A stretch of DNA of 64,000 nucleotides, from NCBI GenBank assembly GCA_016717205.1, contig JADKGC010000001.1, forward strand, positions 124,001-188,000, read 5' to 3'. This document shows positions 27,907-36,902 of this stretch, piece after piece. This DNA comes from Candidatus Flexifilum breve. GTDB lineage: Bacteria; Chloroflexota; Anaerolineae; Aggregatilineales; Phototrophicaceae. Within the stretch, counting starts at the first letter, position 1; each line of letters begins with the position of its first letter. The position numbers and the translations under genes are program-made. The notes under the pieces were generated by a model, which did not search any database, was not told where the DNA came from, and saw nothing but the letters and a program-made list of their open reading frames with translations.

Positions 27907-29088
27907 ATGAGAATTACTGCTTTGCGTCCCTACGTGGTCAGCACGCCGTGGCGCAACCTGACCTACTTATTTGTGGATACCGACGAGGGCGTGAGCGGTG
28001 TGGGCGAAGTGCGCATGCTCAACCACACCGACGCGCTGCTCGGCTATTTGCAGGAAGCCGCTAAGAACCACATCATCGGCGCGGATCCCTTCAAGATCGA
28101 AGACTTGGTGCGGCGCATGATGCTCAACGACTTCGCACGCGTCGGGCAAATCGCCATGTCCGGCATTTCGATTGTCGAAATGGCCTGCTGGGACATCGTC
28201 GGCAAGGCGCTCAACGTCCCCGTTTACCAACTGCTCGGCGGCGCAGTGCGCGACCGCATCCCGGCCTACGCGAATGGTTGGTACACAGTCGAACGCCAGC
28301 CGGAACAATTCCACGCGGCGGCGCAGAAGGTGGTCGAGCGCGGTTATCGCGCGCTCAAAGTCGATCCGTTCGGCGCGGGCTTCTACGAAATCGGGCGGCA
28401 GGAAAAGCGGCGCTCGGTCGCGCTGGTCGAAGCCATCCGCGACGCGGTTGGCGAAGATACCGAGATCTTCATTGAGATGCATGGGCGCTTCAACCCCGTG
28501 ACCGCCATCGAAATCACACAGGCGCTCCTGCCCTATCGCCCCGGTTGGGTCGAAGAACCCGTGCCGCCGGATAACCTCAAGGCGCTGCACAAGGTCGCGC
28601 AGGCCATCAGCGCGACGGGCGTCCCAGTCGCCACGGGCGAACGTCTGCACACGCTCTACGAATTCCGCGAATTGATCGAACTGCAGGCCGCGGACATTCT
28701 GCAAGCCGATCTCTCGCACTTTGGCGGGCTGCTGGCGCTCAAGAAGCTGGCGGGTTGGGCGGACGCCTACTTCATGCTGATCGCGCCGCACAACGTGTGC
28801 GGACCCGTTGCGACCGCCGCTAATCTGCATGTCGCCGCCAGCACCCCCAACTTCAAAGTGCAGGAGCACTTCAACGACTTCGCCGACGCGTGGATCAAGC
28901 AGGCGGTGACGGGTCTGCCCGAAGTCGACGCGGCAGATGGCTGCTTCTCGCTGCCGACCGGGCCGGGTCTAGGCGTCACCGTGGACGAAAAGTTCCTCGC
29001 GGAACACCCGCGGCAGGAAGTCTTTTTCAACTTGTACCAGGATGATTGGCATTTCCGCCAGCGCGGGCCAGCGGCCACAGGAGAATAA
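27907..29088 (+). CDS. Acid-sugar dehydratase, mandelate racemase/enolase superfamily (galactonate dehydratase-like)
   Basis: 393 residues from ATG 27907 (MRITALRPYVV), with GGAAAG upstream. The superfamily residues are visible: K151 (ALKVDPFG), metal ligands E190 with H192 (IEMHGRF), E216/E217 (WVEEP) and E245 (GERLHT), and H295 (APHNVCGP). The x-HGR pattern and the late histidine are those of the galactonate/glucarate-type dehydratases, which remove water from an aldonic acid to give a 2-keto-3-deoxy acid. The exact sugar acid is unknown. The SDR dehydrogenase gene follows after 3 bases and probably acts in the same pathway. Confidence 0.8.
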   Translation: MRITALRPYVVSTPWRNLTYLFVDTDEGVSGVGEVRMLNHTDALLGYLQEAAKNHIIGADPFKIEDLVRRMMLNDFARVGQIAMSGISIVEMACWDIVGKALNVPVYQLLGGAVRDRIPAYANGWYTVERQPEQFHAAAQKVVERGYRALKVDPFGAGFYEIGRQEKRRSVALVEAIRDAVGEDTEIFIEMHGRFNPVTAIEITQALLPYRPGWVEEPVPPDNLKALHKVAQAISATGVPVATGERLHTLYEFRELIELQAADILQADLSHFGGLLALKKLAGWADAYFMLIAPHNVCGPVATAANLHVAASTPNFKVQEHFNDFADAWIKQAVTGLPEVDAADGCFSLPTGPGLGVTVDEKFLAEHPRQEVFFNLYQDDWHFRQRGPAATGE

Positions 29089-29091
29089 ACG

Positions 29092-29820
29092 ATGCGCGAC
29101 TTTGCTGAACAAACCGTAGTCATCACCGGGGCAGCCTCCGGCCTGGGTCAGGCCATCGTCCGGCGCTTTGTCGACCTCAAGGCGCGGGTCTACGCTGTCG
29201 ACCTCGATGCTGCGCGGCTAACCGAGCTGCAAACGGCGCTCAACGGCGCCATTGAACCCGTGGTGTGCGACGTGACCGATCTGCCGATGGTCGAACGCGC
29301 GCTCTCACCCATCCCTGCCGACGTGTTGATTAACTCGGCGGGCATCACGGGCAAAACCAACCTGCGCAGCTACGAGGTCGATCCCGCCAATGTCGAGCTT
29401 GTCTTTCGCGTCAATTTCTTCGGCTCGTATCACACGTCGCGCGCGCTGCTCCCCGGCATGGTCGAACGCGGCTATGGGCGCGTGCTGCACATCGCGTCAA
29501 TTGCGGGCAAGGAAGGCAACGCGGGCATGCTCGCCTACTCCGCGTCGAAAGCGGCAGTAATCGGCATGGCGAAGGTGCAGGGGAAAGAGTTGGCGGAGAC
29601 GGGCGTGACGGTCAACGCGATTGCCCCTGCTGTGATCCGCACGCCGCTGGTCGATGCCATGCCCGTCGAGCAAGTGCGCTACATGACCGACAAAATCCCG
29701 ATGAAACGCACCGGATCGCTGGATGAACTGGTCGATATGGTGCAGTTCATCGTCTCACCGCAGGCCAGCTTCACCACCGCGTTCACGTTTGATCTCACGG
29801 GCGGTCGCGCAACGTACTGA
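29092..29820 (+). CDS. SDR-family NAD(P)-dependent oxidoreductase
   Basis: 242 residues, a classical short-chain dehydrogenase: TGAASGLGQAIV (cofactor binding), NSAGITGK, the catalytic serine in HIASIAG, and YSASKAAVIGMAK (Tyr and Lys). The C-terminal FDLTGGRATY is usual. GGAGAA lies before ATG. Since it is coupled to the acid-sugar dehydratase, it likely oxidises the free sugar or sugar alcohol that feeds it, or reduces a later keto acid. It could equally be annotated as a 3-oxoacyl-ACP reductase homologue, but the neighbourhood argues for sugar metabolism. Confidence 0.82.
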   Translation: MRDFAEQTVVITGAASGLGQAIVRRFVDLKARVYAVDLDAARLTELQTALNGAIEPVVCDVTDLPMVERALSPIPADVLINSAGITGKTNLRSYEVDPANVELVFRVNFFGSYHTSRALLPGMVERGYGRVLHIASIAGKEGNAGMLAYSASKAAVIGMAKVQGKELAETGVTVNAIAPAVIRTPLVDAMPVEQVRYMTDKIPMKRTGSLDELVDMVQFIVSPQASFTTAFTFDLTGGRATY

Positions 29821-29876
29821 TTTCTGACCACAATCTCTCGTAGGAGCTAAGGACGAGGCATGAGGGTGTTTAACAC

Positions 29877-30012
29877 CCCCTCACCCCCAACCGCTCTCCC
29901 ACGCAAGCGGGGAGGGGGGCGACGTTGCGAGCGCTGTTTGCTCCCCTCCCTGAATTCGGAGGCGGGGGGACGGGGGCGGGGTCGGAATCAGACCTTTTTC
30001 AACACAGCCATG
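29877..30012. repeat. Interspersed GC-rich repeat, compound copy
   Basis: The left part (29877-29919) repeats the 27678 unit. The right part (29941-30012) is an inverted copy of the GTTGAAAAAGGTC repeat. The block is bounded by GACGAGGCATG at about 29851 and CATGCCTCGTC at about 30010, giving a long imperfect inverted repeat. Confidence 0.65.
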
Positions 30013-30060
30013 CCTCGTCCCTACACAAGCGTTATATCTGGCTCCCCTCTCCTCTTTTCG

Positions 30061-31258
30061 GCTGAGGAGAGGACATGTTGTCAAGTGAGCCGTGTGTCTG
30101 GGATAAACGTAAAGCCTAGACACACGGTGTGCCGTTGAACGACTTGCGCGAAGTAACGTAGGCCTTCCCGAAAGAGACTCCACAGGCGCCGGAAAGTCCC
30201 GTTGGGACGGCGCACGAGGGGTTGAGCACAGCCCGCCGCCACCGCTTGACTGCCGAGCGCCACCATCCAAGTGTAAGCAATGGCCAAGAGAATGAGGAGG
30301 TTGGCGACGTGGTGCGGAGAACGCAGGCGACTGTCGCCCCAATGCCAACCGCCGCTTTTCAGGTCCCGGAACTCTGTTCCTGCCAATTGCGCCGGGCATC
30401 CTCGTGTCCGGTAAGCCGTTCATCATTGGTCATCAACGCCCACGGTTGGTCGTAACCGATGCCCCATAACAGCGCGGGCGAGGCCGGAATGCGTCCGCGC
30501 TGCTTGAAGACCTGTCCCGATTGCATCCACACCTCGCCCGGTTGGACTTGTTGAGCGATGGTATAGTCCCCGTCGGCGGTGACGATTTTGGTTTGACAGG
30601 TGACGCGGAACAAATAGCGCCAGTGCAGCGCCTCGCCCACCCGACACAAGGCCGGCGAACAGCCAATCCCTCGGTCGGCTAACACCAAGACCGACCTATC
30701 ATCGCCGATTCCCGCTTGCACCTGTTCCAGCAACCTGCGGATCATCCCGACTTGCCCTTCTGCCGGATACTCAGCTGCGCTGTTGGCACGGTAAGTGCGC
30801 CACGCTAAGGGCAAACACCGGCCTTGCCACGCCAGTCCCACCAGCATCACCCCGATGCGGTCGTGGAGTTTGGTTTCATCCACCAGCAGCGTGATGTGTT
30901 TTCGCCCCTGCTGATGACCCAACCACTCCAGGCCTTGAAAAATCCGCCCAATCCAGTCCATCGTTGGCCAACCAGCGCCGAAACCGGCGCCGCCGTGCTT
31001 TCCACTTGTTCTCCGCAACTCACCTTCCGGGCAATCGCCCCTTGCTGGCAGCTGGCTTGCAGCACCCCGTAGCTAAACAAGGCGACATTGGCTTGCTGCC
31101 AGCTATTGAGGCACGGCAAGTGGGCTGACAACAGCTGCTCAAATTGGTACAGTAGTTCGTAGTTCATCGTTCTTCTCTGGTCTTCTTGGTCGATTTCCAG
31201 TGTGAACGATGAACGGCTTCCTTTTCAACCCCTTTTCCAAACCTGTCCTCTCCTCAGC
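30061..31258 (-). mobile_element. IS4-like insertion sequence with intact ends, decayed transposase
   Basis: The 1198-base element is bounded by 19-base terminal inverted repeats: GCTGAGGAGAGGACATGTT at 30061 and, inverted, GCTGAGGAGAGGACAGGTT ending at 31258 (18 of 19 identical). A 9-base direct repeat CTCTTTTCG flanks it at 30052-30060 and 31259-31267, the expected target duplication. It interrupts a GC-rich interspersed repeat. The single transposase gene on the minus strand carries two frameshifts. Element size, 9-base duplication and the DDE pattern suggest the IS4 family or a relative. Confidence 0.85.
30081..31167 (-). pseudogene. IS4-like DDE transposase, frameshifted
   Basis: Three pieces in different frames make up one transposase of about 360 residues. 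The start is ATG 31167 (MNYELLYQFEQLLSAHLPCL). The frame changes near 30960-30980 and again near 30375-30385. Catalytic positions are recognisable: D in LLVDETKLHDR, D in VLADRGIG, and E in GTEFRDLKSGGWHW. The frame breaks make it inactive unless they are sequence errors. The intact ends could still be mobilised by a related transposase in trans. Confidence 0.8.
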
Positions 31259-31294
31259 CTCTTTTCGGAGAGGGGTTGGGGGTGAGGTCATTCC

Positions 31295-32518
31295 TTACGC
31301 CAGCACAACCACCGTATCCAGCGGATCACACAATTCGAAGGGCAGTGCAACGACCGTTTCCGCGCCACGCCGGTACAGTTCCAGCGGGGTATCGTCGCGC
31401 AGCAGCCGCGCTGAGCTGACCGTCTCCGGCACACCCGTCAAAACCAACTCATCGCTGATCGGATTGAGCACATGCACATAGTGCATGCTGCCCGCATGCG
31501 TGCTCACACTGGCCGCCGTCGGCGCAATGACGCCCGCGCGTGTCCCGTAGATCGACTCGCCGTTGACGCGCAGCCACGCCCCAACGGACCGCAGGCGCGC
31601 CGCATGCAGGGGCACGATCTGCCCTTCCGCCGTCGGCCCCACGTTGAGCAGATAGTTCGCACCCACACTCGCGCTTCGTGCTAACAGTTCGACCAGGCGG
31701 CGCGGCAGCTTGGTATTGCGGTCGGCACTGCTGTAGCCCCAGTGATCGTTAATGGTCATGCAGACTTCAACGGGCAGATCATAGGCTTGTGTGGTATTGA
31801 ACCCCGCCGTGTTCATCCCCGGCAGGTCTTGCTCAAAGCCCTGAATGTCTTCGCCAGGGAGCGGCGCTTCGTGGCGGTTGTTGATGACGACCGCGTCCGG
31901 CTGCAGCGTATGGATCATGCCGTACAACCGCTCATACTCGAACGAGCCGCCCGGCAAAAAGTGCATGTTGCTCTCGTCCAGTTTGTGATGCGGCCAGTCG
32001 CCATCAAACCACATGCAGGCGATCTCGCCATAATTCGTGCATAGTTCACGCACCTGACCATGCAAAAATTCGAGGTAGTCTGACCACGCCAAACCGCTCT
32101 CCTGCCGGAAGCGGTAGGCCGGATGATGCCAGTCGAGCAGCGAACTGTAAAAGCCGAGCTTGATGTCACCGCGCCGAGCGACGGCATCCGCCAATTCACG
32201 GATCGGGTCACGCCCGAAGGGGGTATTGGTGACTTTGTATTCGCTCAGCGCCGTATCATACATGCTGAAACCGTCGTGATGACGGCTGGTGATCACCATG
32301 TATTTCTGTCCGGCGTCCGCGGCGATGCTCACCCACTCGTCGGCGTTGAATTTCGTCGGGTTGAACTGTCCGACGAGCATTTCATATTCTGGTACCGGGA
32401 TGCGCCGCGTGTGCATCACCCATTCTTCGATGCCGAGAATCGCGTACAATCCCCAGTGGATGAACATGCCGAAACGCACGTCCTGAAACCACTTCAAGCC
32501 CCGCTCTGATGCCTGCAT
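31295..32518 (-). CDS. GH29 alpha-L-fucosidase
   Basis: 407 residues from ATG 32518 (MQASERGLKWFQD), preceded by AAAGGA; the open frame to 32674 lacks a site. GH29 signatures are clear: RFGMFIHWGLY, EWVMHTRRIPVPEYE, ITSRHHDGFSMYDT, and the nucleophile aspartate in CMWFDGDWPHH. The catalytic domain spans about 1 to 330 and is followed by a short beta domain. There is no signal peptide, so it probably cleaves imported fucosides in the cytoplasm. It is divergent from the DNA glycosylase gene across an 85-base gap. Confidence 0.88.
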   Translation of the reverse strand: MQASERGLKWFQDVRFGMFIHWGLYAILGIEEWVMHTRRIPVPEYEMLVGQFNPTKFNADEWVSIAADAGQKYMVITSRHHDGFSMYDTALSEYKVTNTPFGRDPIRELADAVARRGDIKLGFYSSLLDWHHPAYRFRQESGLAWSDYLEFLHGQVRELCTNYGEIACMWFDGDWPHHKLDESNMHFLPGGSFEYERLYGMIHTLQPDAVVINNRHEAPLPGEDIQGFEQDLPGMNTAGFNTTQAYDLPVEVCMTINDHWGYSSADRNTKLPRRLVELLARSASVGANYLLNVGPTAEGQIVPLHAARLRSVGAWLRVNGESIYGTRAGVIAPTAASVSTHAGSMHYVHVLNPISDELVLTGVPETVSSARLLRDDTPLELYRRGAETVVALPFELCDPLDTVVVLA

Positions 32519-32603
32519 GGAAAGGTCCTTTCTAAAGTGTTCTGCGTGTATGTCTTGATTATCATCCAAATGGGTTGGTGGCTGACGAAAGGAACTGTTC
32601 AAG

Positions 32604-33104
32604 ATGGCCGAAGTTCTGCCCGATGTGCTCGCGCCGAACTTGCAGATCGTGTTTTGCGGGACGGCTGCGGGCAACGAATCAGCGCGACAGGGGGCTTACT
32701 ACGCGCACCCGGGCAACAAATTCTGGCGCACGCTGCACCACATCGGCTTGACGCCGCATCAACTGCGCCCCGCCGAATTTCCGAGCGTGCTGGCGTACGG
32801 CATCGGCTTGACGGATCTGGCGAAGTTCGTCTCCGGCACGGACGATCAACTCCGAGCTGACGACTTCGACGTTCCACCCCTCGCTGCCAAACTCGCGCTG
32901 TTTCAGCCGCGGGTGCTCGCCTTCACCAGCAAAAACGCCGGAAGCATATTCCTGCGCTCCAAGCGGATCGCATTCGGTCGCCAACCCGATTTGTTCGGGT
33001 CGACGACCGTGTTTGTGCTGCCCTCACCTTCCGGGCTGGCGATCCGCACATGGGATGTGCGCCACTGGCAGGCCACCGCTGATTTCGTCCGCGCGCTGCT
33101 GTGA
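32604..33104 (+). CDS. mug: Mismatch-specific DNA glycosylase (Mug/TDG-like)
   Basis: 166 residues, the normal length. The Mug-type motifs are present: IVFCGTAAGNESARQGAYYA, HPGNKFWRTLHHIGLTP, and the DNA-binding loop LPSPSGLAIR. Enzymes of this group remove uracil or thymine from mispairs with guanine and start base excision repair. The usual NPG motif is replaced by a GNES-type loop, as in the actinobacterial-like branch. AAGGA precedes ATG 32604. The stop lies one base from the stop of the converging GH4 gene. Confidence 0.85.
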   Translation: MAEVLPDVLAPNLQIVFCGTAAGNESARQGAYYAHPGNKFWRTLHHIGLTPHQLRPAEFPSVLAYGIGLTDLAKFVSGTDDQLRADDFDVPPLAAKLALFQPRVLAFTSKNAGSIFLRSKRIAFGRQPDLFGSTTVFVLPSPSGLAIRTWDVRHWQATADFVRALL

Positions 33105-33105
33105 T

Positions 33106-34443
33106 CTACTGTTTGAACTGCGGCAGCCATTCCGCCTGGGCCGCCAGCAGTTCGTTGACCATCTGGTGCACCTGTGGCGGCGTGCAGACGGCCGCCGTCA
33201 GCGGATCGAGCAGCACGGCATGATGCACCGCGTCGCGGTCGCCGCGCAGTGCCGCCTCGACCGTCAGTTCCTGCACATTGATGTTCGTCCGGTTGAGCGC
33301 CGCCAATTGGGTCGGCAGTTTGCCCACATAGACGCCCTGCACCCCGTTCCCATCGACCAGACACGGCACTTCCACGCAGCAGCCTGCGGGCAAATTGGTG
33401 ATGAGTCCGGTGTTCGGGAGATTGCCGTTGATGCGGGCAGGCTGGCGCGTCACGACCGCTTCGAGGATCGCCGCGCCGTATTCGTGCGTGCGCTCGGTGG
33501 GCGCGGGCGTCGTGCCGTCGATCAAATCGCGGAATTCCTGTTCCGCTGTATCAACCCGTTCAAGACAGTGGCGCAGATAACCGCCCGTCTGCCCGAAGTT
33601 GAACCAGGAGTCGCCGGGATTGGTGAAGCGCGGCACGAGGTGTTCGGTGATGTGAATCGACGACTTGCGGTAGTACGGCACATATTCGCTGGCATGTCCG
33701 GACGATTCAGTCACGAAGTAGCCGAAATAGCGCATGAGTTCGCCGCGCACGGGTTCTTCGCTGATCACATCGCCGCGGTCGAGCGCCGCCCACAAGCGCG
33801 GGTACAAATCTTCCGCACCCAGGCGAAAATCGAGGAAAAACGCCTGATGATTGATGCCCGCGCACAGGTAGGTGATTTCGTCGTAGGGCACGCCGATCCA
33901 GCGCGCCAACATTTCTGACGTACCCTGCACGCTGTGGCACAAGCCGACATGCGGTCGCCCGGCGCCTTCGGCCACCGCCCAGCAGTTGATCGCCATCGGG
34001 TTCACATAATTGAGCAGCAGCGCGTCCGGCGCGAGATCGTCCATATCTTTGCAAAGATCGAGCAGCACGGGGATGGTCCGCAGCCCGCGGAACACCCCAC
34101 CGGGGCCCAGCGTATCGCCAACGCACTGCCCCACCCCATATTTGAGCGGAAGGTCGATGTCGAGCTGGTAGGCATCCAAGCCGCCCTGTTGGAAGGTGGT
34201 GATCACGAACTGCGCCCCGCGCACCGCCTCCCGCCGATCCAACGTCGCTTCGACGGTCGCGGATAGGCCGCGCTGCTCAATCAACGCTTGTACGAGCGCG
34301 CGACTGCGTTCGAGGCGCACCGCGTCGATATCCATCAGCGTGATCGTCGCATCTTGTAAAGCGGGCGTGAGCAGAATATCGCTGCACAGGTTGCGCGTAA
34401 ACACGACGCTGCCTGCGCCAATAAAGGTGATTTTGGTCATCAT
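33106..34443 (-). CDS. GH4 alpha-galactosidase/6-phospho-glycosidase family enzyme
   Basis: 445 residues. GH4 enzymes use NAD and a divalent metal. Seen here are the Rossmann motif ITFIGAGSVVFTRNL, NYVNPMAINCW, the CHS motif in GLCHSVQGTSEM (metal-binding Cys), and CAGINHQAFFLDF. The CHSVQG form is that of MelA-type alpha-galactosidases, so galactosides are the likely substrates, but GH4 members vary in anomer and sugar. Two ATG codons in a row (34443, 34440) overlap the end of the PTS fusion gene. It is the last gene of the dihydroxyacetone kinase operon, which is an unusual partnership. Confidence 0.82.
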   Translation of the reverse strand: MMTKITFIGAGSVVFTRNLCSDILLTPALQDATITLMDIDAVRLERSRALVQALIEQRGLSATVEATLDRREAVRGAQFVITTFQQGGLDAYQLDIDLPLKYGVGQCVGDTLGPGGVFRGLRTIPVLLDLCKDMDDLAPDALLLNYVNPMAINCWAVAEGAGRPHVGLCHSVQGTSEMLARWIGVPYDEITYLCAGINHQAFFLDFRLGAEDLYPRLWAALDRGDVISEEPVRGELMRYFGYFVTESSGHASEYVPYYRKSSIHITEHLVPRFTNPGDSWFNFGQTGGYLRHCLERVDTAEQEFRDLIDGTTPAPTERTHEYGAAILEAVVTRQPARINGNLPNTGLITNLPAGCCVEVPCLVDGNGVQGVYVGKLPTQLAALNRTNINVQELTVEAALRGDRDAVHHAVLLDPLTAAVCTPPQVHQMVNELLAAQAEWLPQFKQ

Positions 34444-36896
34444 GACTCTTTCTGAGTTAAGTAAGCTTCGACCTGCGCTGCAGTCGACAGGGTCAGCGCG
34501 TGCGCGGCGACGGCCTGCGCGTCGGCATAATTCGTCTGCCGGATGAGCGTCTTAATCGCCGGAATCGCTGGGGCGTTCATGCTCAATTCGTCGACGCCTA
34601 AGCCGATCAGCAGGCGCGTCAGGCGTGGATCGCCCGCCATTTCCCCGCACACGCCCGCCCATTTGCCATGCGCGTGCGCCGCCTCAACCACCTGCTGCAG
34701 CGCGCGCAGCAGCGCGGGCTGGAACGGCGAAACCAGCGCGTTGACATACCCGTTCCCGCGATCCGCCGCCAGCAGGTACTGGGTCAGATCGTTCGTGCCA
34801 ACGCTCAAAAAGTCCACGTGCGCGGCGAGCACCTGCGCCAGCAGCGCCGCGGACGGCACCTCGATCATGATGCCCATCTGCATATTCGGGTCATAATCAA
34901 TGTCTTCGTCGGAGAGCTGCGCCTGTACATCCCGCACGAGCTGACACGCCGCCTGCACTTCTTCCAGCGTGCCGATCATCGGGAACATCACCTTGATGGG
35001 GTGCTGGGCGCTGGCGCGGCAAATGGCGCGAAGCTGCGTCACCGCCAATTCCGGTCGATCCAACCAGCAGCGCACGCCGCGATAGCCGAGGAATGGGTTG
35101 GCTTCGCGCGGCAGATTGAGATAGGCGATGGGTTTATCGCCGCCCACATCGAGCGTCCGGATAATCACCGCTTGGCCGTGTAATTGCTCCGCCGCCGCTG
35201 TGTAGGCGCGGAACTGTTCGTCTTCCGTCGGCGGGCGCGCGTGGCTCATGAACAGCAGTTCCGTGCGGAACACGCCGACGCTCTCCGCGCCTGCCGCCGC
35301 CGCGATCTGAGCGTCAGCAGCGCTGCCAATGTTGGCGGAGACTTCAACCCGCCGACCATCCGGTGTGAACGCTAGTCCCTGCCCTGCGGCCTGCTGCTGC
35401 TCCCGCTCGCTCCGCCGCTGTTCACCCGCCCACTGCGCCGCAATGATCTGTTCGGGGGTTGGACGGGGGTACAGCCAACCGCGATCACCATCGATGATCA
35501 CGGTCTGCCCGGTCATGAGCATCGAATACGCTGGGCCCAGGCCGACCACAGCCGGAATCGACTGTCCACGCGCGATGATCGCCATATGTGACGTCGCGCC
35601 GCCTGCCTGCGTGACGATGCCGCGCACCGCCGCCCGATCCAGATGTGCCGCCTCAGACGGCGACAAATCCGGCGCGGCGAGGATGCTGCCCTCGGGGACG
35701 GTGATCGCGGCGGTTGTTTCCGGCGCAAGCTGACGCAGCACGCGCCGCCCCACGTCAAAGACATCCGCTGCGCGCCCGCGCAATAGTTCGCTGCCGCTAG
35801 CGCGATAGCGCTCCGCCAGCATTTCGATCGCGCCCCACCACGCACATTCGGCGCTGCACGCTCGCTCTGTAATCGCCGACTGTACTGCGCTCAGCACCTC
35901 ATCATCGCGAAGCATCAAGGCCTGCGCTTCGAAGATCGCCCCGGCGTCGGCATGGCGGCTCAGCACATCCAGTTCAACCAGCGCCGAATGAATCGCGTCA
36001 GCGAAGCGCGTTTGCTCACTCGCAGGATCGGTACTCGTCCCGGCGGGAATCTGCGGGTGGACATCATCCAAGAGCAGGATTTGCCCAACGGCGATGCCCG
36101 GCGCGGCGCTGATACCCACCCATACCTCGGCGGGCACAGCGTGAGGCACGGTCGGACGGCTATCCGTTGGATCATCGCGGTCGCCGAAGTTGTCGGCGGC
36201 TAACTGGTGAATGGCGTTGAGCACGGCCTGCGCGTCAACGCCCGTCGCCGTGATCGTCAGGGAATCGCCCTGCCGCGCATCCAGCAGCGCCACCGCATTG
36301 ATCTGTCGTCCGTCTGCGCTCCGGTCGCCTTTACGAATAACGACCTGTGCGGCATGCTGCCCCACCAGCGTGACCAAGCGCGCCGCCGGGCGGGCATGCA
36401 AGCCGAGCCGATTCGGTACAGTCAAGGTCAAAGTGCTTGGCTCACTCACCAGCACGGGTGACGCCGGCGGGGGTGACTCGACCTCGGTTGTGTTCAAGTG
36501 CCCCTGTTTCGCCGCCAGACCACCCCGCGCCGCGGCGAGTACGTGATCAATGGGGCTGCCCGTGCTCGCCTGCACCGCCGCACTCAACGCCCCTTCAACA
36601 AACGGCGCGTCGGACAGATGAACGTTCGGCAACCAGTCGGGATCGAGGAATTCGAGTGCGGTTTCGGCGCTCAGCAGTGCGCTGCCTAGGTCCATGAGCA
36701 CGACCACCCCATCCGGGCTGTAAACCGCGCTGATCGCCTCCGCGACTTTCATCACGTCGGTGCCAATGGGGTTATCGGGATCGTCCACGCCGCCCGCCAC
36801 GGCGATCGGCACGCGCCCCTGCGTCATCTGCTCGATCAAGGCGCGCACGCCATCCGCCAATGCGGCGCTGTGGGAAACGAGGACGAGTCCGATCAT
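34440..36896 (-). CDS. dhaM: DhaM-HPr-Enzyme I fusion, phosphoryl donor for dihydroxyacetone kinase
   Basis: 818 residues with three phosphorelay modules. Residues 1-125 are the EIIA-Dha domain (GLVLVSHSAALADGV, His9). Residues about 152-240 are HPr (NRLGLHARPAARLV, His167). Residues about 255-818 are a full-length Enzyme I, with the phosphohistidine domain GGATSHMAIIARG (His437) and the PEP-binding barrel (GVFRTELLFM, FLSVGTNDLTQYLLA, GVCGEMAGDP). It passes phosphate from PEP to DhaL-bound ADP. E. coli DhaM has only a truncated Enzyme I part, whereas here the whole chain is present in one protein. It lies 6 bases after dhaL. Confidence 0.9.
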   Translation of the reverse strand: MIGLVLVSHSAALADGVRALIEQMTQGRVPIAVAGGVDDPDNPIGTDVMKVAEAISAVYSPDGVVVLMDLGSALLSAETALEFLDPDWLPNVHLSDAPFVEGALSAAVQASTGSPIDHVLAAARGGLAAKQGHLNTTEVESPPPASPVLVSEPSTLTLTVPNRLGLHARPAARLVTLVGQHAAQVVIRKGDRSADGRQINAVALLDARQGDSLTITATGVDAQAVLNAIHQLAADNFGDRDDPTDSRPTVPHAVPAEVWVGISAAPGIAVGQILLLDDVHPQIPAGTSTDPASEQTRFADAIHSALVELDVLSRHADAGAIFEAQALMLRDDEVLSAVQSAITERACSAECAWWGAIEMLAERYRASGSELLRGRAADVFDVGRRVLRQLAPETTAAITVPEGSILAAPDLSPSEAAHLDRAAVRGIVTQAGGATSHMAIIARGQSIPAVVGLGPAYSMLMTGQTVIIDGDRGWLYPRPTPEQIIAAQWAGEQRRSEREQQQAAGQGLAFTPDGRRVEVSANIGSAADAQIAAAAGAESVGVFRTELLFMSHARPPTEDEQFRAYTAAAEQLHGQAVIIRTLDVGGDKPIAYLNLPREANPFLGYRGVRCWLDRPELAVTQLRAICRASAQHPIKVMFPMIGTLEEVQAACQLVRDVQAQLSDEDIDYDPNMQMGIMIEVPSAALLAQVLAAHVDFLSVGTNDLTQYLLAADRGNGYVNALVSPFQPALLRALQQVVEAAHAHGKWAGVCGEMAGDPRLTRLLIGLGVDELSMNAPAIPAIKTLIRQTNYADAQAVAAHALTLSTAAQVEAYLTQKES

Positions 36897-36902
36897 GGCG
36901 CG

